Counted from the first letter of the stretch, positions 8,196-17,213 are shown. The stretch is DNA of 64,000 bases from an uncultured Oscillospiraceae bacterium (GCA_934589675.1 CAKTOF010000009.1:1-64000), one strand, 5' to 3'. Notes: generated by a model not told the origin, from the sequence alone. Made by a program: numbers and translations.

Positions 8196-8224
8196 ATTTT
8201 ACCGCACCGGCTTGCTGAAGTCAA
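8196..8224 (-). promoter_or_regulatory. Antitoxin RNA promoter
   Basis: TTGACT and TAAAAT separated by 17 bp on the minus strand, convergent to the toxin gene. Confidence 0.8.
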
Positions 8225-8240
8225 GCGGTTATCCGAAATT

Positions 8241-9086
8241 TTACAGCTCCGCCAGCCGCTCTGCCAGCCATGGAAGCTCCGGCTCGAAGCACGGGCCGTA
8301 GCGCGTTTCCCGGCTCTCGCGCGCCGAGCGGGCCATGGCGCGGTGGGTGAAGTCCACGGCCGTCTGCGCCGCCGCGCGCAGCGGCGCGCCGCGGGAGAGC
8401 GCGGCGGTCAGGCAGCTTGCGAACAGGTCGCCCGTGCCCGGCATGGCAAACGGCAGGCGCAATCCGGGGCAGAGCGCCGCCTCCGCATCGTCCCTGCCGA
8501 GGACGGCCGCACCGAGCGTCCGTTCATCCGGCTGCACGCCTGTGATCACGACGGCCGCGCCGCACTCCTCGCGCAGCGCCGCGCACAGCGCGGCGATCTC
8601 GTCCGGCGTGTGCGGCCCCGGCGAATACGGCCTGCCGAGCAGGAGCGCAGCCTCCGTCAGGTTCGGCGTGATGACGTCCGCCCGGCGGCAGAGCATCCGC
8701 ATCTCGTCTGCAAAGTCCGCCGAAAAGCCCGCGTAGAGCGCCCCGCCGTCGCCCATGACGGGATCGACGAGCCGGAGCGCCCCCGGCGCGGCCATCTCAT
8801 CGAGCGCGCGCGCGACGATCTCCGCCTGCCGCGATGAGCCGAGGTAGCCGGAATAGACCGCGTCAAAGCGCAGCCCCAGCGCGCTCCAGTGCGCCAGGAT
8901 CGGCGCAAGGTCGTCCGTCAGGTCGCGGAACGTATAGCCGGAAAACCCGCCGGTGTGCGTTGAGAGCACCGCCGTCGGCAAAATGGAGCAGCACGCCCCG
9001 GCCGCCGACAAAACCGGCAGCGCCACCGTCAGCGAGCACCGGCCGACGCACGAGATGTCCGAGATGGCAAGGATGTTTTTCTGCAT
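8241..9086 (-). CDS. Pyridoxal/pyridoxamine kinase
   Basis: Ribokinase-fold kinase that phosphorylates pyridoxal, pyridoxamine or pyridoxine in B6 salvage. In the 281-residue protein the opening MQKNILAISDISCVGRCSLT, PTAVLSTHTGG, VDPVMGDGG, ITPNLTEAALL and the catalytic anion-hole FAMPGTGDLF are typical of PdxK/PdxY-type enzymes. I start at the ATG at 9084-9086, which has GGAG nine bases upstream. The long upstream extension is repeat DNA. It converges on the antitoxin promoter of the toxin locus, with only 16 bases between them. Confidence 0.9.
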   Translation of the reverse strand: MQKNILAISDISCVGRCSLTVALPVLSAAGACCSILPTAVLSTHTGGFSGYTFRDLTDDLAPILAHWSALGLRFDAVYSGYLGSSRQAEIVARALDEMAAPGALRLVDPVMGDGGALYAGFSADFADEMRMLCRRADVITPNLTEAALLLGRPYSPGPHTPDEIAALCAALREECGAAVVITGVQPDERTLGAAVLGRDDAEAALCPGLRLPFAMPGTGDLFASCLTAALSRGAPLRAAAQTAVDFTHRAMARSARESRETRYGPCFEPELPWLAERLAEL

Positions 9087-9142
9087 GGGATCACACTCCG
9101 GGGATGTTAGGGATAAGCGGAAAACGACGCGCCGCGCCAACG

Positions 9143-9455
9143 CCTCCCTTGTGTAAAGGGAGGTGGCTCGCCGGAGGCGAGACGGAGGGATTGCAGGCTT
9201 GCGGGCCTGCACTGCGCTGCGATAACCGCACAGACCCGTAGGGGCGACCCTTGCGGTCGCCCGGAGGCTCGATGCTGTACGCGGGAACGGGCGACCGCAA
9301 GGGTCGCCCCTACAAGACGTGCCGTTCAACCAACCCTTCTGCAAGATCCGAGCTTACAATCCCCCAGTCGCCTCCGGCGACAGCCCCCTTTCCTCATTAA
9401 AACCGCCCGCGGGGCGGGAATAAGGATAGGGGGCTACGGCCTACACAAGGGGGCC
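9143..9455. repeat. Composite palindromic repeat cluster, left copy of a large inverted repeat
   Basis: The 425 bases between genes at 9087-9511 hold no credible gene. They contain the CTCCCTTGTG...AAAGGGAG unit, two GTAGGGGCGACC/GGTCGCCCCTAC units in inverted order, a CAGTCGCCTCCGGCGACAG unit, and a segment with ATAAGGATAGGGGGCTACGG. Bases 9226-9391 are nearly the exact reverse complement of about 14080-14252, so the pair brackets the genes between. Confidence 0.85.
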
Positions 9456-9511
9456 TTTTGGAGGGCGCATTCCGCAATGGGCGCGGGGCGGGTGGATGCG
9501 GGCCCGCCCTC

Positions 9512-10792
9512 TTACACCTCGACCTCGTCGATCATGACGCTGAGGATCTCCTCGTCCGTCTCCTTCATGCCGACGCGGCCGATGTAGCCCATGGAGCGGA
9601 TCGTCTTTTCAACGTCCTCCTTCACAAGCCCCTCGCCGGCGCGGAAGACGCGGTTGTAAGAGCCCATGTAGTGCGCGAGGATGGCCGCATCGACGGCCGA
9701 GGCGATCTTGGACGCGCACGAGCTCTTTGCGCCGTCGCAGACGATGCCGCCGACGGTGGCCAGCGTGTTGACGATCGTCGAGCCGACATCGTCGTAGCCG
9801 CCGCCGTAGAGGTAGGTGATGGCCGCGCCCGCGCCGCAGGCGGCCGAGACGGCGCCGCAGAAGGCGGACAGGCTGCCGATGTATTTTTTGAGATGGACGG
9901 CCACGAGGTTGCTCACGAGCAGCGCGCGCAGCAGCTTTTCGTGGCTGACGCACAGGTCGCGCGCGAACTCGATAACGGGCAGCGAGACCGTCAGGCCCTG
10001 ATTGCCGCTGCCGGAGTTGATGACGACGGGCAGCGCGCAGCCGCCCATGCGCGCGTCCGAGCCGGCGGCCGGCTTTGCGCGGGCGCGGGTGCGGACATTG
10101 TCGCCGTAGACCTGCAAAAGCGTCCGGCCGACCTGCGCGCCGTAGACGTGCTCGAGCCCCTCGGCCGAGATGGCGGTGTTGAGCTCGATCTGCCGCTCGA
10201 GCGTCGGGCGGACGGTGTCGAGGTCGACGGTGTCCGCGTACTCCAGAATGCCGCGGACGTTCAAAAGCGCCTTGTCGTCCGTGCTGTCGCTGAGCGTCTC
10301 GTGGATCTCGTTTTCGTAGATGGTCTCGCCGTCGCGCACGATGCGCGTGATGAGCGTGTGGCGGTTGACGATCGTGACCTCGGCCGTGTGGCCGCCCGCT
10401 TCGACGTGCGTGACGATGTACAGGTTCTCCACGTCCTTGACCAGCCGCACGCGGCACGCGCCGGAGGCGATGTACGCCTGCGCGCGCGCGATGTGCTCCG
10501 GCCGGACGGATTCGAGCACCTCGAGCTCGCGGTCGGCGTCGCCGCCGAGCGCGCCGAGCGCGGCGGCGGCCTCGATGCCGATCATGCCGCCGGAATTCGG
10601 CACGACGACGCCCTTGACGTTTTTGATGATGTTGCCGCTGCACCGGATCTCCATGCGCTCCGGCTCCTGCCCGAGCACCTGGCGCGCCTTCGCCGCGCCG
10701 TAGGCGATGGCGATGGGCTCCGTGCAGCCGAGCGCGGGGACAAGCTCGGACTCGAGAATGCGGGTGTATGCAAGATAGATTTTCTGGTCCAT
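9512..10792 (-). CDS. cyuA: L-cysteine desulfidase-like Fe-S enzyme (CyuA/YhaM, UPF0597 family)
   Basis: The 426-residue protein matches the CyuA/YhaM family of 4Fe-4S enzymes that release sulfide and pyruvate from cysteine (related to the serine dehydratase alpha chain). It has LGCTEPIAIAYGAAKA (Cys23), NVKGVVVPNSGGMIG, INSGSGNQG, SAACGAGAAITYL and CDGAKSSCASKI. The cysteines in these blocks are the expected cluster ligands. Cytoplasmic and probably oxygen-sensitive. The exact substrate among Cys, Ser or related thiols is inferred. The upstream 144 bases contain no separate gene. Confidence 0.88.
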   Translation of the reverse strand: MDQKIYLAYTRILESELVPALGCTEPIAIAYGAAKARQVLGQEPERMEIRCSGNIIKNVKGVVVPNSGGMIGIEAAAALGALGGDADRELEVLESVRPEHIARAQAYIASGACRVRLVKDVENLYIVTHVEAGGHTAEVTIVNRHTLITRIVRDGETIYENEIHETLSDSTDDKALLNVRGILEYADTVDLDTVRPTLERQIELNTAISAEGLEHVYGAQVGRTLLQVYGDNVRTRARAKPAAGSDARMGGCALPVVINSGSGNQGLTVSLPVIEFARDLCVSHEKLLRALLVSNLVAVHLKKYIGSLSAFCGAVSAACGAGAAITYLYGGGYDDVGSTIVNTLATVGGIVCDGAKSSCASKIASAVDAAILAHYMGSYNRVFRAGEGLVKEDVEKTIRSMGYIGRVGMKETDEEILSVMIDEVEV

Positions 10793-10887
10793 CCTTCGTG
10801 CCTCCTGCCGTCAATTCCGCCGTTTCGGCGGTCAAACAGGTCAAACGTAGCACGGCGGCGGAATTTTGTCAAGCATACGCGAAAAAC

Positions 10888-10921
10888 GCCGGGACTCCGG
10901 CGCGGCCGCGGGCGTCCCGGC
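10888..10921 (-). terminator. Terminator of the DUF11 gene
   Basis: GCCGGGAC (10888-10895) pairs with GTCCCGGC (10914-10921) and the minus-strand read continues GTTTTTCG. It lies just past the leftward DUF11 stop. Confidence 0.75.
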
Positions 10922-10936
10922 GAAGGATTGCGGCGC

Positions 10937-11791
10937 TTACACGGTGCCCGTGACCGTCAGCACGCCGACGCCCGGCGTGACCGACCACGCGCCCGTGGCC
11001 GCGTCCTGCGCAAACGATGCGGCCGGCACGGTGATGCGCCCGGCGATGGTTGCAAACTCGCCCGTCGCGGCGTTGTAGGTGTAGTCCGCGGGCGCGGCGA
11101 GCGGCGCGCCGTCGTAGGTGACCGCGAGGTTGCTCAGACGCGGGTCGAACGTGTCGGCCAGCACGATGGCGTCCGCCGCCCCGGCCGCGGCCGAGCCGGA
11201 GTTCTGGATGACGAACGTGTAGGTGAGCGTCCCGTTTTCGGCCACCGCCGCGGGCGAGAGCGACTTGCACACGGAAAGCCGCGCCTCGCTGAGCGCGCCG
11301 ACCGTCTCTGACGCGCTCAGCGGCGCGGTCAGGCCGCCGCCGGAGACGGCGGCGGTGTTGCGGATCGTGCTCTCGGCCGCGAGCGGCGCGAATTCGTTCG
11401 CCGTCGCCTCGTAGAGCAGCGTCACGCTGCCGCCGGCCGGCACGGTGATGCCGGTCACGCTCAGCGGCGGGCCGGCCGTGACGGCGGGCGCGGCCTGCAG
11501 GGCGCCGTTGACATAATACTGGATCGTCCCGGCCGTGTACGTCAGCGGTGTGCGCGTTCCGGCACCGAAGGCGTAGGCGCCGAGGTCGTCCGTCACGGTC
11601 AGGTCGGCTACGGGCGCCGCGCCGGTGTTCACGATGCTCACGACGTACGTCACGCTCCCGCCCGGCGCGTACTCGCCGCGGACGGCCGTCTTTGTGACGG
11701 AGAGCACCTCGAGGATCTCGCCGGTGACGACGTTCGAGTCCGTCGTGCGGCCGTTGTAGGACAGCGTCGCGCGGTTTTCAAAGGTTGCCAT
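10937..11791 (-). CDS. Protein with two DUF11-type repeats
   Basis: This 284-residue protein contains two DUF11 (conserved repeat, Ig-like beta-sandwich) units: one with TYVVSIVNTGAAPVADLTVT (about residues 45-140), the other with LTYTFVIQNSGSA (about 185-284). It begins MATFENRATLSYNGR and has no signal peptide, membrane segment or sortase motif. Short unsecreted DUF11 proteins of this kind are common in spore-forming Clostridia; a spore-surface or structural role is possible but not shown. The start is at the second ATG, seven bases after GGGAGG. It is divergent from the serpin gene. Confidence 0.85.
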   Translation of the reverse strand: MATFENRATLSYNGRTTDSNVVTGEILEVLSVTKTAVRGEYAPGGSVTYVVSIVNTGAAPVADLTVTDDLGAYAFGAGTRTPLTYTAGTIQYYVNGALQAAPAVTAGPPLSVTGITVPAGGSVTLLYEATANEFAPLAAESTIRNTAAVSGGGLTAPLSASETVGALSEARLSVCKSLSPAAVAENGTLTYTFVIQNSGSAAAGAADAIVLADTFDPRLSNLAVTYDGAPLAAPADYTYNAATGEFATIAGRITVPAASFAQDAATGAWSVTPGVGVLTVTGTV

Positions 11792-11965
11792 GGTCATTCC
11801 TCCCATCAGGTTCGGAGCGGTCGGATGGCGTCGCATTCCGCCTCTCCGCTCCCATCCTACGCGCCGCCGCGCCGGCGCGTGCAAAAAAAATCCGTGCGCG
11901 GCGAAACCGGCCGCCGCAAAAAGCGGTCTGAGTCAGTAGAGACAGAAAAAAAGGAGGTCACGCAT

Positions 11966-13198
11966 ATGAAAAGAATGCTTGCACTGCTGCTCGCGGCGCT
12001 GCTGCTGACCGGCTGCGCGGGGCGCGCGGCGATCTCGGCGACGGAGCTGTCGGCGGATTACAAGCCCGCAGATGTGGAGTCGACGCCGATCTCGGACGAT
12101 GCGCGCGCGGCCGCGGCGAACTTTGCCGTGCTTCTTCTGGCGGAGAGCGCGGGCGAGGAGAACGCGCTCGTCTCGCCCCTGAGCGTGCTGCTCGCGCTCG
12201 GCATGGCCGAGATCGGCGCGGGCGGGCAGACGCTTTCGCAGATGGAGCAGGCGACGGGGCTTTCGCGCGACGCGCTCGCGGACGAATTTGCCGGCTGGGC
12301 CGCGGCGCTGCCGGATGCGGAGAAGGCAAAGCTGCACATCGCAAACTCCGTCTGGCTGCGGGACACGGACAGTCTGACCGTCTCGCCGGACTTTTTGCAG
12401 GAAAACGCCGACCGCTTCGGCGCGCAGGTCTACCGCGCCGCGTTTGACGGCTCGACGCTGCGCGACGTCAACCGCTGGGTGAAGCAGCACACGGACGGGC
12501 AGATCGAGGAGATGCTCAGCGAAATTCCGAAGAACACGCAGCTGATCTTGCTCAACGCCCTGAGCTTCGACGCCGAGTGGGCGGATATTTACGAGGAGAC
12601 CCAGGTCCGCGGCGGCACGTTCACGACCGCGGACGGCGCCGAGCGGGAGGTGGACTTCCTGCGCTCGGGCGAGTACCGCTACCTGACCTGCGCGGGCGCG
12701 ACGGGCGTCATGAAGAACTACGCGGGCGGGACTTACGCGTTTGCCGCGCTCTTGCCGGACGAGGGCAAAACGCCCGCGGACGTCCTCGCGGCGCTTGACG
12801 GTGCGGCATGGCTTTCCATGCTCGAAAACGCGTCAAACGAGGAGGTCATCACTGCCATCCCGAAGTTCAAGGTCGACTTTTCCGCCACGCTCAACGCTGC
12901 GCTCATGGATCTGGGCATGACGGACGCGTTCGACCCCGACCTTGCGGACTTTTCGGCCATGGGGACGTCCTTGGACGGGCCGCTCTTCATCGGCGCGGTG
13001 CTGCACAAGACGGCCATCGCCGTCGACGAGCGCGGCACGAAGGCCGGCGCGGCGACGGCCGTCCTGATGGGGGCCGGCGCCGCCCCACCGAGCGGGCCGC
13101 CGAAGCAGGTCATTTTGGACCGCCCGTTCGTCTACGCCGTCGTGGACACGGCGACGGGCATCCCGCTCTTCTTCGGCGTGCTGGACGACCCGGGCTGA
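11966..13198 (+). CDS. Serpin lipoprotein (serine protease inhibitor)
   Basis: The 410-residue protein starts with a lipoprotein signal (MKRMLALLLAALLLTGC; lipobox LTGC, Cys17) and continues as a complete serpin: NALVSPLSVLLALGM, IANSVWLRD, LILLNALSFDAEW, the breach/shutter region, and the hinge DERGTKAGAATAV near residue 355. That hinge fits the inhibitory pattern E-x-G-T-x-(small)4-T. Predicted P1-P1' is in the small-residue stretch MGAGAA, pointing to an elastase-like target. The C-terminal RPFVYAV is the conserved strand. Anchored outside the cell, it would block host or competitor proteases. AAGGAGGTCACGCAT precedes the ATG. Confidence 0.93.
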   Translation: MKRMLALLLAALLLTGCAGRAAISATELSADYKPADVESTPISDDARAAAANFAVLLLAESAGEENALVSPLSVLLALGMAEIGAGGQTLSQMEQATGLSRDALADEFAGWAAALPDAEKAKLHIANSVWLRDTDSLTVSPDFLQENADRFGAQVYRAAFDGSTLRDVNRWVKQHTDGQIEEMLSEIPKNTQLILLNALSFDAEWADIYEETQVRGGTFTTADGAEREVDFLRSGEYRYLTCAGATGVMKNYAGGTYAFAALLPDEGKTPADVLAALDGAAWLSMLENASNEEVITAIPKFKVDFSATLNAALMDLGMTDAFDPDLADFSAMGTSLDGPLFIGAVLHKTAIAVDERGTKAGAATAVLMGAGAAPPSGPPKQVILDRPFVYAVVDTATGIPLFFGVLDDPG

Positions 13199-13281
13199 CG
13201 CGGGCCGCAAAAATAAATTCCCAGAATTTGTTTATTCCTGCCGCTTCCGGGCCATACTGATGCTCGGAGGTGCATGAAACC

Positions 13282-14004
13282 ATGACAAATGAACCGGGCA
13301 GCCGCAAAGCGCTCGATGCGGCAAAGCGGATGCTCAAGGAGAAGGGCTACTACATCGTCCTGCTCCTGTGCATCGTCGCAGTTGGAATTTCGGGCTATGT
13401 TTTCATCCGGACGGCCATCTCGGCGCACCGGGGCGGGAGCGCGGCGCTTGAGCCGGACGCGGGCAGCACGCTCGACGTCCCGCTCACGGCCAGAGAGCCG
13501 GAGACCGGCGCGGCCGCAGACGCCGACGCGGAGGCCGGCAGCGCGCAGGACGCGGCCGTGACGGCCATGACGGACGCCGAGGTCAGCGCCGCCGCGGCCA
13601 GAACCGTCATCCGCCCCGTCGCGGGCGAGACGATCGCGGCCTACAGCATGGACGCGCTCGTCTACAACGAGACGATGGCCGACTGGCGCGTCCACTGCGG
13701 CGTCGACATCGCCGCGCAGCCGGGCGCGCAGGTGCTCGCCGCCAGCGCCGGCACGGTCGCGGCCGTCTATGACGACGCGTTCTACGGCACGACCGTCGAG
13801 CTTGCGCACGAGGACGGCTACCGCACGGTCTATGCGAATCTGACGCCGACGGCCCTCGTCGACGCCGGCCAGACCGTCGCCGCCGGCACGGTGCTCGGCG
13901 CCGTGGGCGACACCGCCATCGCCGAGTGCGCCCAGTCGCCCCACCTGCACTTCGCCGTCCTGAAAAACGGCCAGTACGTCGACCCCGACACCTTCCTCCC
14001 GTAA
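13282..14004 (+). CDS. M23 family peptidase with single N-terminal membrane helix (SpoIIQ-like)
   Basis: The 240-residue protein has a membrane helix at about residues 24-45 (IVLLLCIVAVGISGYVF), a long Ala/Asp/Glu-rich linker, and a LytM/M23 domain with WRVHCGVDIAA (first zinc His and Asp) and SPHLHFAVLKNG (HxH). The zinc ligands look intact. Size, topology and the domain resemble SpoIIQ of spore formers, which partners SpoIIIAH; this role is inferred. The second ATG (13282) is chosen because GGAGG lies 10 bases before it, against 3 for the first. Confidence 0.8.
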   Translation: MTNEPGSRKALDAAKRMLKEKGYYIVLLLCIVAVGISGYVFIRTAISAHRGGSAALEPDAGSTLDVPLTAREPETGAAADADAEAGSAQDAAVTAMTDAEVSAAAARTVIRPVAGETIAAYSMDALVYNETMADWRVHCGVDIAAQPGAQVLAASAGTVAAVYDDAFYGTTVELAHEDGYRTVYANLTPTALVDAGQTVAAGTVLGAVGDTAIAECAQSPHLHFAVLKNGQYVDPDTFLP

Positions 14005-14068
14005 GCAGCGCCCCGCCCTACGGCCGCGTCGTTTTCGCCGCGCCGATTGCGGCACGCGCCTTCCGAAT

Positions 14069-14388
14069 GGCCCCCTTGTGTAAAGGGGGCTGTCGCCGGA
14101 GGCGACTGGGGGATTGTAAGGTCGGATCTTGCAGAAGGGTTGGTTGAACGGCACGTCTTGTAGGGGCGACCCTTGCGGTCGCCCGGCGGCTGGATTCTGG
14201 ACGCGGGAACGGGCGACCGCAAGGGTCGCCCCTACGGGTCTGTGCGGCTAAATCGGCGCAGTACAAGTCCATGAGCTTACAACCTCTCCGTCACGGCCGT
14301 ACCGGCCGTGCCACCTCCCCTTTCAGGCCGTAGCCCCCTATCCTTATTCCCGCCCCGTGGGCGGTTTGAATGAGGAGGGGAGGTTTTG
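14069..14388. repeat. Composite palindromic repeat cluster, right copy of the large inverted repeat
   Basis: The 470 bases at 14005-14474 hold no gene. They repeat the units of 9143-9455 in the opposite orientation, including TGCAGAAGGGTTGGTTGAAC, the GGGGCGACCC units and TGGGCGGTTTGAATGAGG. The arm at 14080-14252 is nearly the reverse complement of 9226-9391. Confidence 0.85.
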
Positions 14389-14429
14389 GCGCTGGCAGCC
14401 GCAATCGGCGCTTCGGCGCAAACGCAAAA

Positions 14430-14466
14430 AAAGCAAGCCCCGGAGGCGTCTCCGGGGCTTGCTTTG
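14430..14466 (-). terminator. Terminator of the MFS gene
   Basis: AGCAAGCCCCGGAG (14432-14445) pairs with CTCCGGGGCTTGCT (14450-14463); the minus-strand read continues into TTTTTTTGCG. Confidence 0.9.
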
Positions 14467-14474
14467 CGCTGCGA

Positions 14475-15737
14475 TTATGAGTTCTGGCTGCATTCGAGCC
14501 ATTTTTTCTTGCCGTAGACGTACCACGTCATATACGCGGCGAGCGCCATCGTGACGGCGGCGCCGGCGTACATGCCGCCCACGCCGGTGATGTCGCGGAC
14601 GACGCCCCAAAGAAGCGCGCCGAGGCCGAGGCCGGCGTCGTAGAGGATGTAGAACGTCGACGAGGCGAGGCTCGTGCGGTCGCGCGGCGCGCCCTTGATC
14701 GTCGCGGCGCTCAGCACCGGCATGATGAGGCCGGAGCCGATGCCATAGAACACGGCCGAGACGAAAAACAGCGTCAGCGAGTGCGAGAGCGCGAGCATGA
14801 TAAACGCGACGATGGACAGCGCCATGCCGGGGATGGCGACGCGGACGGGGCCGTACTTGTCGCCGAGGTGGCTGAAGCCGAACTGCGTGACGACCATGAC
14901 GATGCTCGCCAGCCCGAAGAACGCGCCGGCCGTGGACAGGCTGGCAAACTCAAAGACATAGCCGCGGTCGTTGGCGTAGATCGTCAGATACGTCGTGAAG
15001 CTGGCATACGAGACCATGACAAGGAACTGGATGAGCGACGGCAGCATGACCTCCGTGCAGATCATGTCGCGCAGGCGGCCGAGGCGGAAGTGCTGCCTGA
15101 CGCCGTTTTTGCGGTTTTCGGCCAGCTTTTTCTTCATGGCGCGGTCGTGGTCGGTCGTGATGATGAGCGTGCAGACGACGCTCAGCGCGCAGCAGGCCAC
15201 GACGGCGTAGAACGGCACGCGGTAGTCGCCGCCCGCGATGAGCAGCAGTGCGATGGACGGGCCGATGATCATGGAAAGCGTGCCGCCCGCGGAGACCTTG
15301 CCCATGCCCTCGGACAGCCGCTCGGTCGGGACGACGTGGATGTTTGCGATCGAGTTCGTCGTGGCAAAGCCGCCCGCGCCGACGCCCTGCACAAAGCGCA
15401 ATATGAGCAGCGCCGCGACCGTCGGGATCCACGCATTGAGCAGGCAGCCGACGCCGAGGATGATGCACCCGGTGACGGCGACGACCTTGCGGCCGTACAT
15501 CTCCAGCAGCCGCGCGCCGCACGAGCGCGAGCAGATGATCGCAACGGTGAACAGCAGGCTCGCAATGCCCGCGACCGTGCCGGTGACGGACGAGCCGGGC
15601 ATGATGGACTCGACGTAGAGCGCCAGGGTGGCGTTTAGCATCTGGAAGCAGAACGAGCACAAGAACGTGGTGACGATGAGCAGGACAAAGTTGACCGACC
15701 AGAGCTTCGGCTGGCGGGTCTTGGCCGCAGTGGACAT
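14475..15737 (-). CDS. MFS transporter
   Basis: A 420-residue membrane protein with about 12 hydrophobic helices and a charged central loop (DHDRAMKKKLAENRKNG, near residue 200), the layout of drug/metabolite antiporters of the major facilitator superfamily. The helix 2-3 loop carries CGARLLEMYGRKVV, a form of the MFS motif A (G-x-L-x-D-x-x-G-R-K), and the second half repeats HLGDKYGP. Substrate is unknown. GAGGAG is eight bases before the ATG, and a good promoter lies upstream. Confidence 0.92.
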   Translation of the reverse strand: MSTAAKTRQPKLWSVNFVLLIVTTFLCSFCFQMLNATLALYVESIMPGSSVTGTVAGIASLLFTVAIICSRSCGARLLEMYGRKVVAVTGCIILGVGCLLNAWIPTVAALLILRFVQGVGAGGFATTNSIANIHVVPTERLSEGMGKVSAGGTLSMIIGPSIALLLIAGGDYRVPFYAVVACCALSVVCTLIITTDHDRAMKKKLAENRKNGVRQHFRLGRLRDMICTEVMLPSLIQFLVMVSYASFTTYLTIYANDRGYVFEFASLSTAGAFFGLASIVMVVTQFGFSHLGDKYGPVRVAIPGMALSIVAFIMLALSHSLTLFFVSAVFYGIGSGLIMPVLSAATIKGAPRDRTSLASSTFYILYDAGLGLGALLWGVVRDITGVGGMYAGAAVTMALAAYMTWYVYGKKKWLECSQNS

Positions 15738-15778
15738 GGGACCATCTCCTCAGGGCGCCCGCGGGCGAGATTGCGTCT

Positions 15779-15808
15779 ATTTTATCATGCCGGTACGCGA
15801 ATTGTCAA
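15779..15808 (-). promoter_or_regulatory. Promoter of the MFS gene
   Basis: TTGACA (15803-15808), 18 bp, TAAAAT (15779-15784) on the minus strand, about 40 bases before the start codon. Confidence 0.75.
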
Positions 15809-15836
15809 CTTCCGAACAATCTGCCATTTTCTTTTT

Positions 15837-17213
15837 TTAGGTTCTTTCCGCGAGCGCCGTCTCCCGCGCGCGCAGGATGCGCGGCAGGCGCGTGAAAAAG
15901 AGCGTTCCCGTCGTGACGGCCGCGAGCGTGTCGGCGATCGGCTCGGCCAAAAACACGCCGAACACGGGGTCGGACACCAGATGCGGCAGGATGTAAATGA
16001 GCGGGATGAGCAGCCCGAACTTGCGCAGCAGCGCCAGCAGCAGCGAGATCTTCGCCTGCCCGAGCGCGACGAACGCCTGCTGGCACGCGTGCTGCACGCC
16101 GAGCAGCACCGCGCCGCCGAAATAGATGCGCATGGCCCACGCGGCCGTCTCCGTCAGGGCCGGGTCGTCGTTGAACAGCCCGACAAATACGGCCGGGAAC
16201 AGCTCGACGAGCAGGCAGAAGAGCGCGGAGATGGCGCAGCACGCGCCGAGCAGCCCGCAAAACGCCTGCCGCACGCGGCGGGAGTGCCCCGCGCCGTAGT
16301 TAAAGCCTAAAATGGGCTGCGCGCCCTGCGCCAGGCCGAGGAACAGGCACGTCTCGATCGTCATGACGGACGAGGCGATCGTCAGCGCGCCGACGGCCGT
16401 GTCGCCGCCGTATTTCTGCAGCGACGAGTTGAAGGCGACGTTGAGCACGCTCTCTGTCGCCTGCATGACGAACGGGCTGACGCCGATGGCGAGCACGGGG
16501 CCGAGCAGGGATAGATCAAACCGCAGCGTCTGCCGCCGCAGGCGCAGCTTCGTGCGCCTGCCCGTCAGAAAATGCAGCACCCACACGCTCGCGGCGCACT
16601 GCGCCAGCACCGTCGCGATGGCCGCGCCGCGCACGCCGAGGCCGAAGGCGAAGATGAAGATGGGGTCTAAAATGATGTTCGTGACCGCGCCGACGAGCGT
16701 CGTGCCCATGGACACGGACGCAAAGCCCTGCGCCGTGACGAGGTTGTTAAGGCCGAGCGCGAGCAGCGTCGGCAGCGTGCCGATGAGGTACACGCCGAGG
16801 TAGTCGCACGCGTAGCCGATCGTGTCGGCGCTTGCGCCGAAGGCGAGCAGCATCGGGCGCCGGATGAGCTCGAGCACGGCGGTCATGACGAGCGAGACGG
16901 CGATGAGCGCGGCCGCGCAGGTGCCCAGAATGCGCTCTGCCTTGCCGTCGTCGCCCTCGCCCATGGCGATGGCCGCGCGCGAGCCGCCGCCGACGCCGAC
17001 GAGCGAGGCGAGCGCCGAGACGAGCATGATGACCGGGAAGCACACGCCCAGCCCCGTGAGCGCCAGCGCGCCCGTGCCGGGGATGCGGCCGATGTACATG
17101 CGGTCGACGATGTTGTAAAGCGCGTTGACCAGCTGCGCCAGAACGGCGGGCAGGGCGAGGCGAAAAAGCAGCGGGCCGACGCGGTCGCGCCCGAGATCCG
17201 TTGGTTTTTTCAT
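15837..17213 (-). CDS. MATE family efflux transporter
   Basis: A 458-residue, 12-helix multidrug and toxin extrusion protein. It opens with the family pattern RLALPAVLAQLVNALYNIVD-RMYIG and has the mirrored second half (LAIGVSPFVMQATESVLNV; GAQPILGFNYGAGH). Exports cationic compounds in exchange for Na+ or H+; substrate unknown. It follows the ClC gene with a 9-bp gap, so the two are probably co-transcribed. No clear terminator follows. Confidence 0.93.
   Translation of the reverse strand: MKKPTDLGRDRVGPLLFRLALPAVLAQLVNALYNIVDRMYIGRIPGTGALALTGLGVCFPVIMLVSALASLVGVGGGSRAAIAMGEGDDGKAERILGTCAAALIAVSLVMTAVLELIRRPMLLAFGASADTIGYACDYLGVYLIGTLPTLLALGLNNLVTAQGFASVSMGTTLVGAVTNIILDPIFIFAFGLGVRGAAIATVLAQCAASVWVLHFLTGRRTKLRLRRQTLRFDLSLLGPVLAIGVSPFVMQATESVLNVAFNSSLQKYGGDTAVGALTIASSVMTIETCLFLGLAQGAQPILGFNYGAGHSRRVRQAFCGLLGACCAISALFCLLVELFPAVFVGLFNDDPALTETAAWAMRIYFGGAVLLGVQHACQQAFVALGQAKISLLLALLRKFGLLIPLIYILPHLVSDPVFGVFLAEPIADTLAAVTTGTLFFTRLPRILRARETALAERT

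Noticed and set aside
9143..9455. CRISPR array in the repeat cluster
   Set aside because: The repeated units are palindromes of unequal spacing and mixed orientation; no regular repeat-spacer series and no cas genes.
9458..11311. 617-codon plus-strand frame over the desulfidase-like gene
   Set aside because: Antisense shadow extending into repeat DNA; no family pattern.
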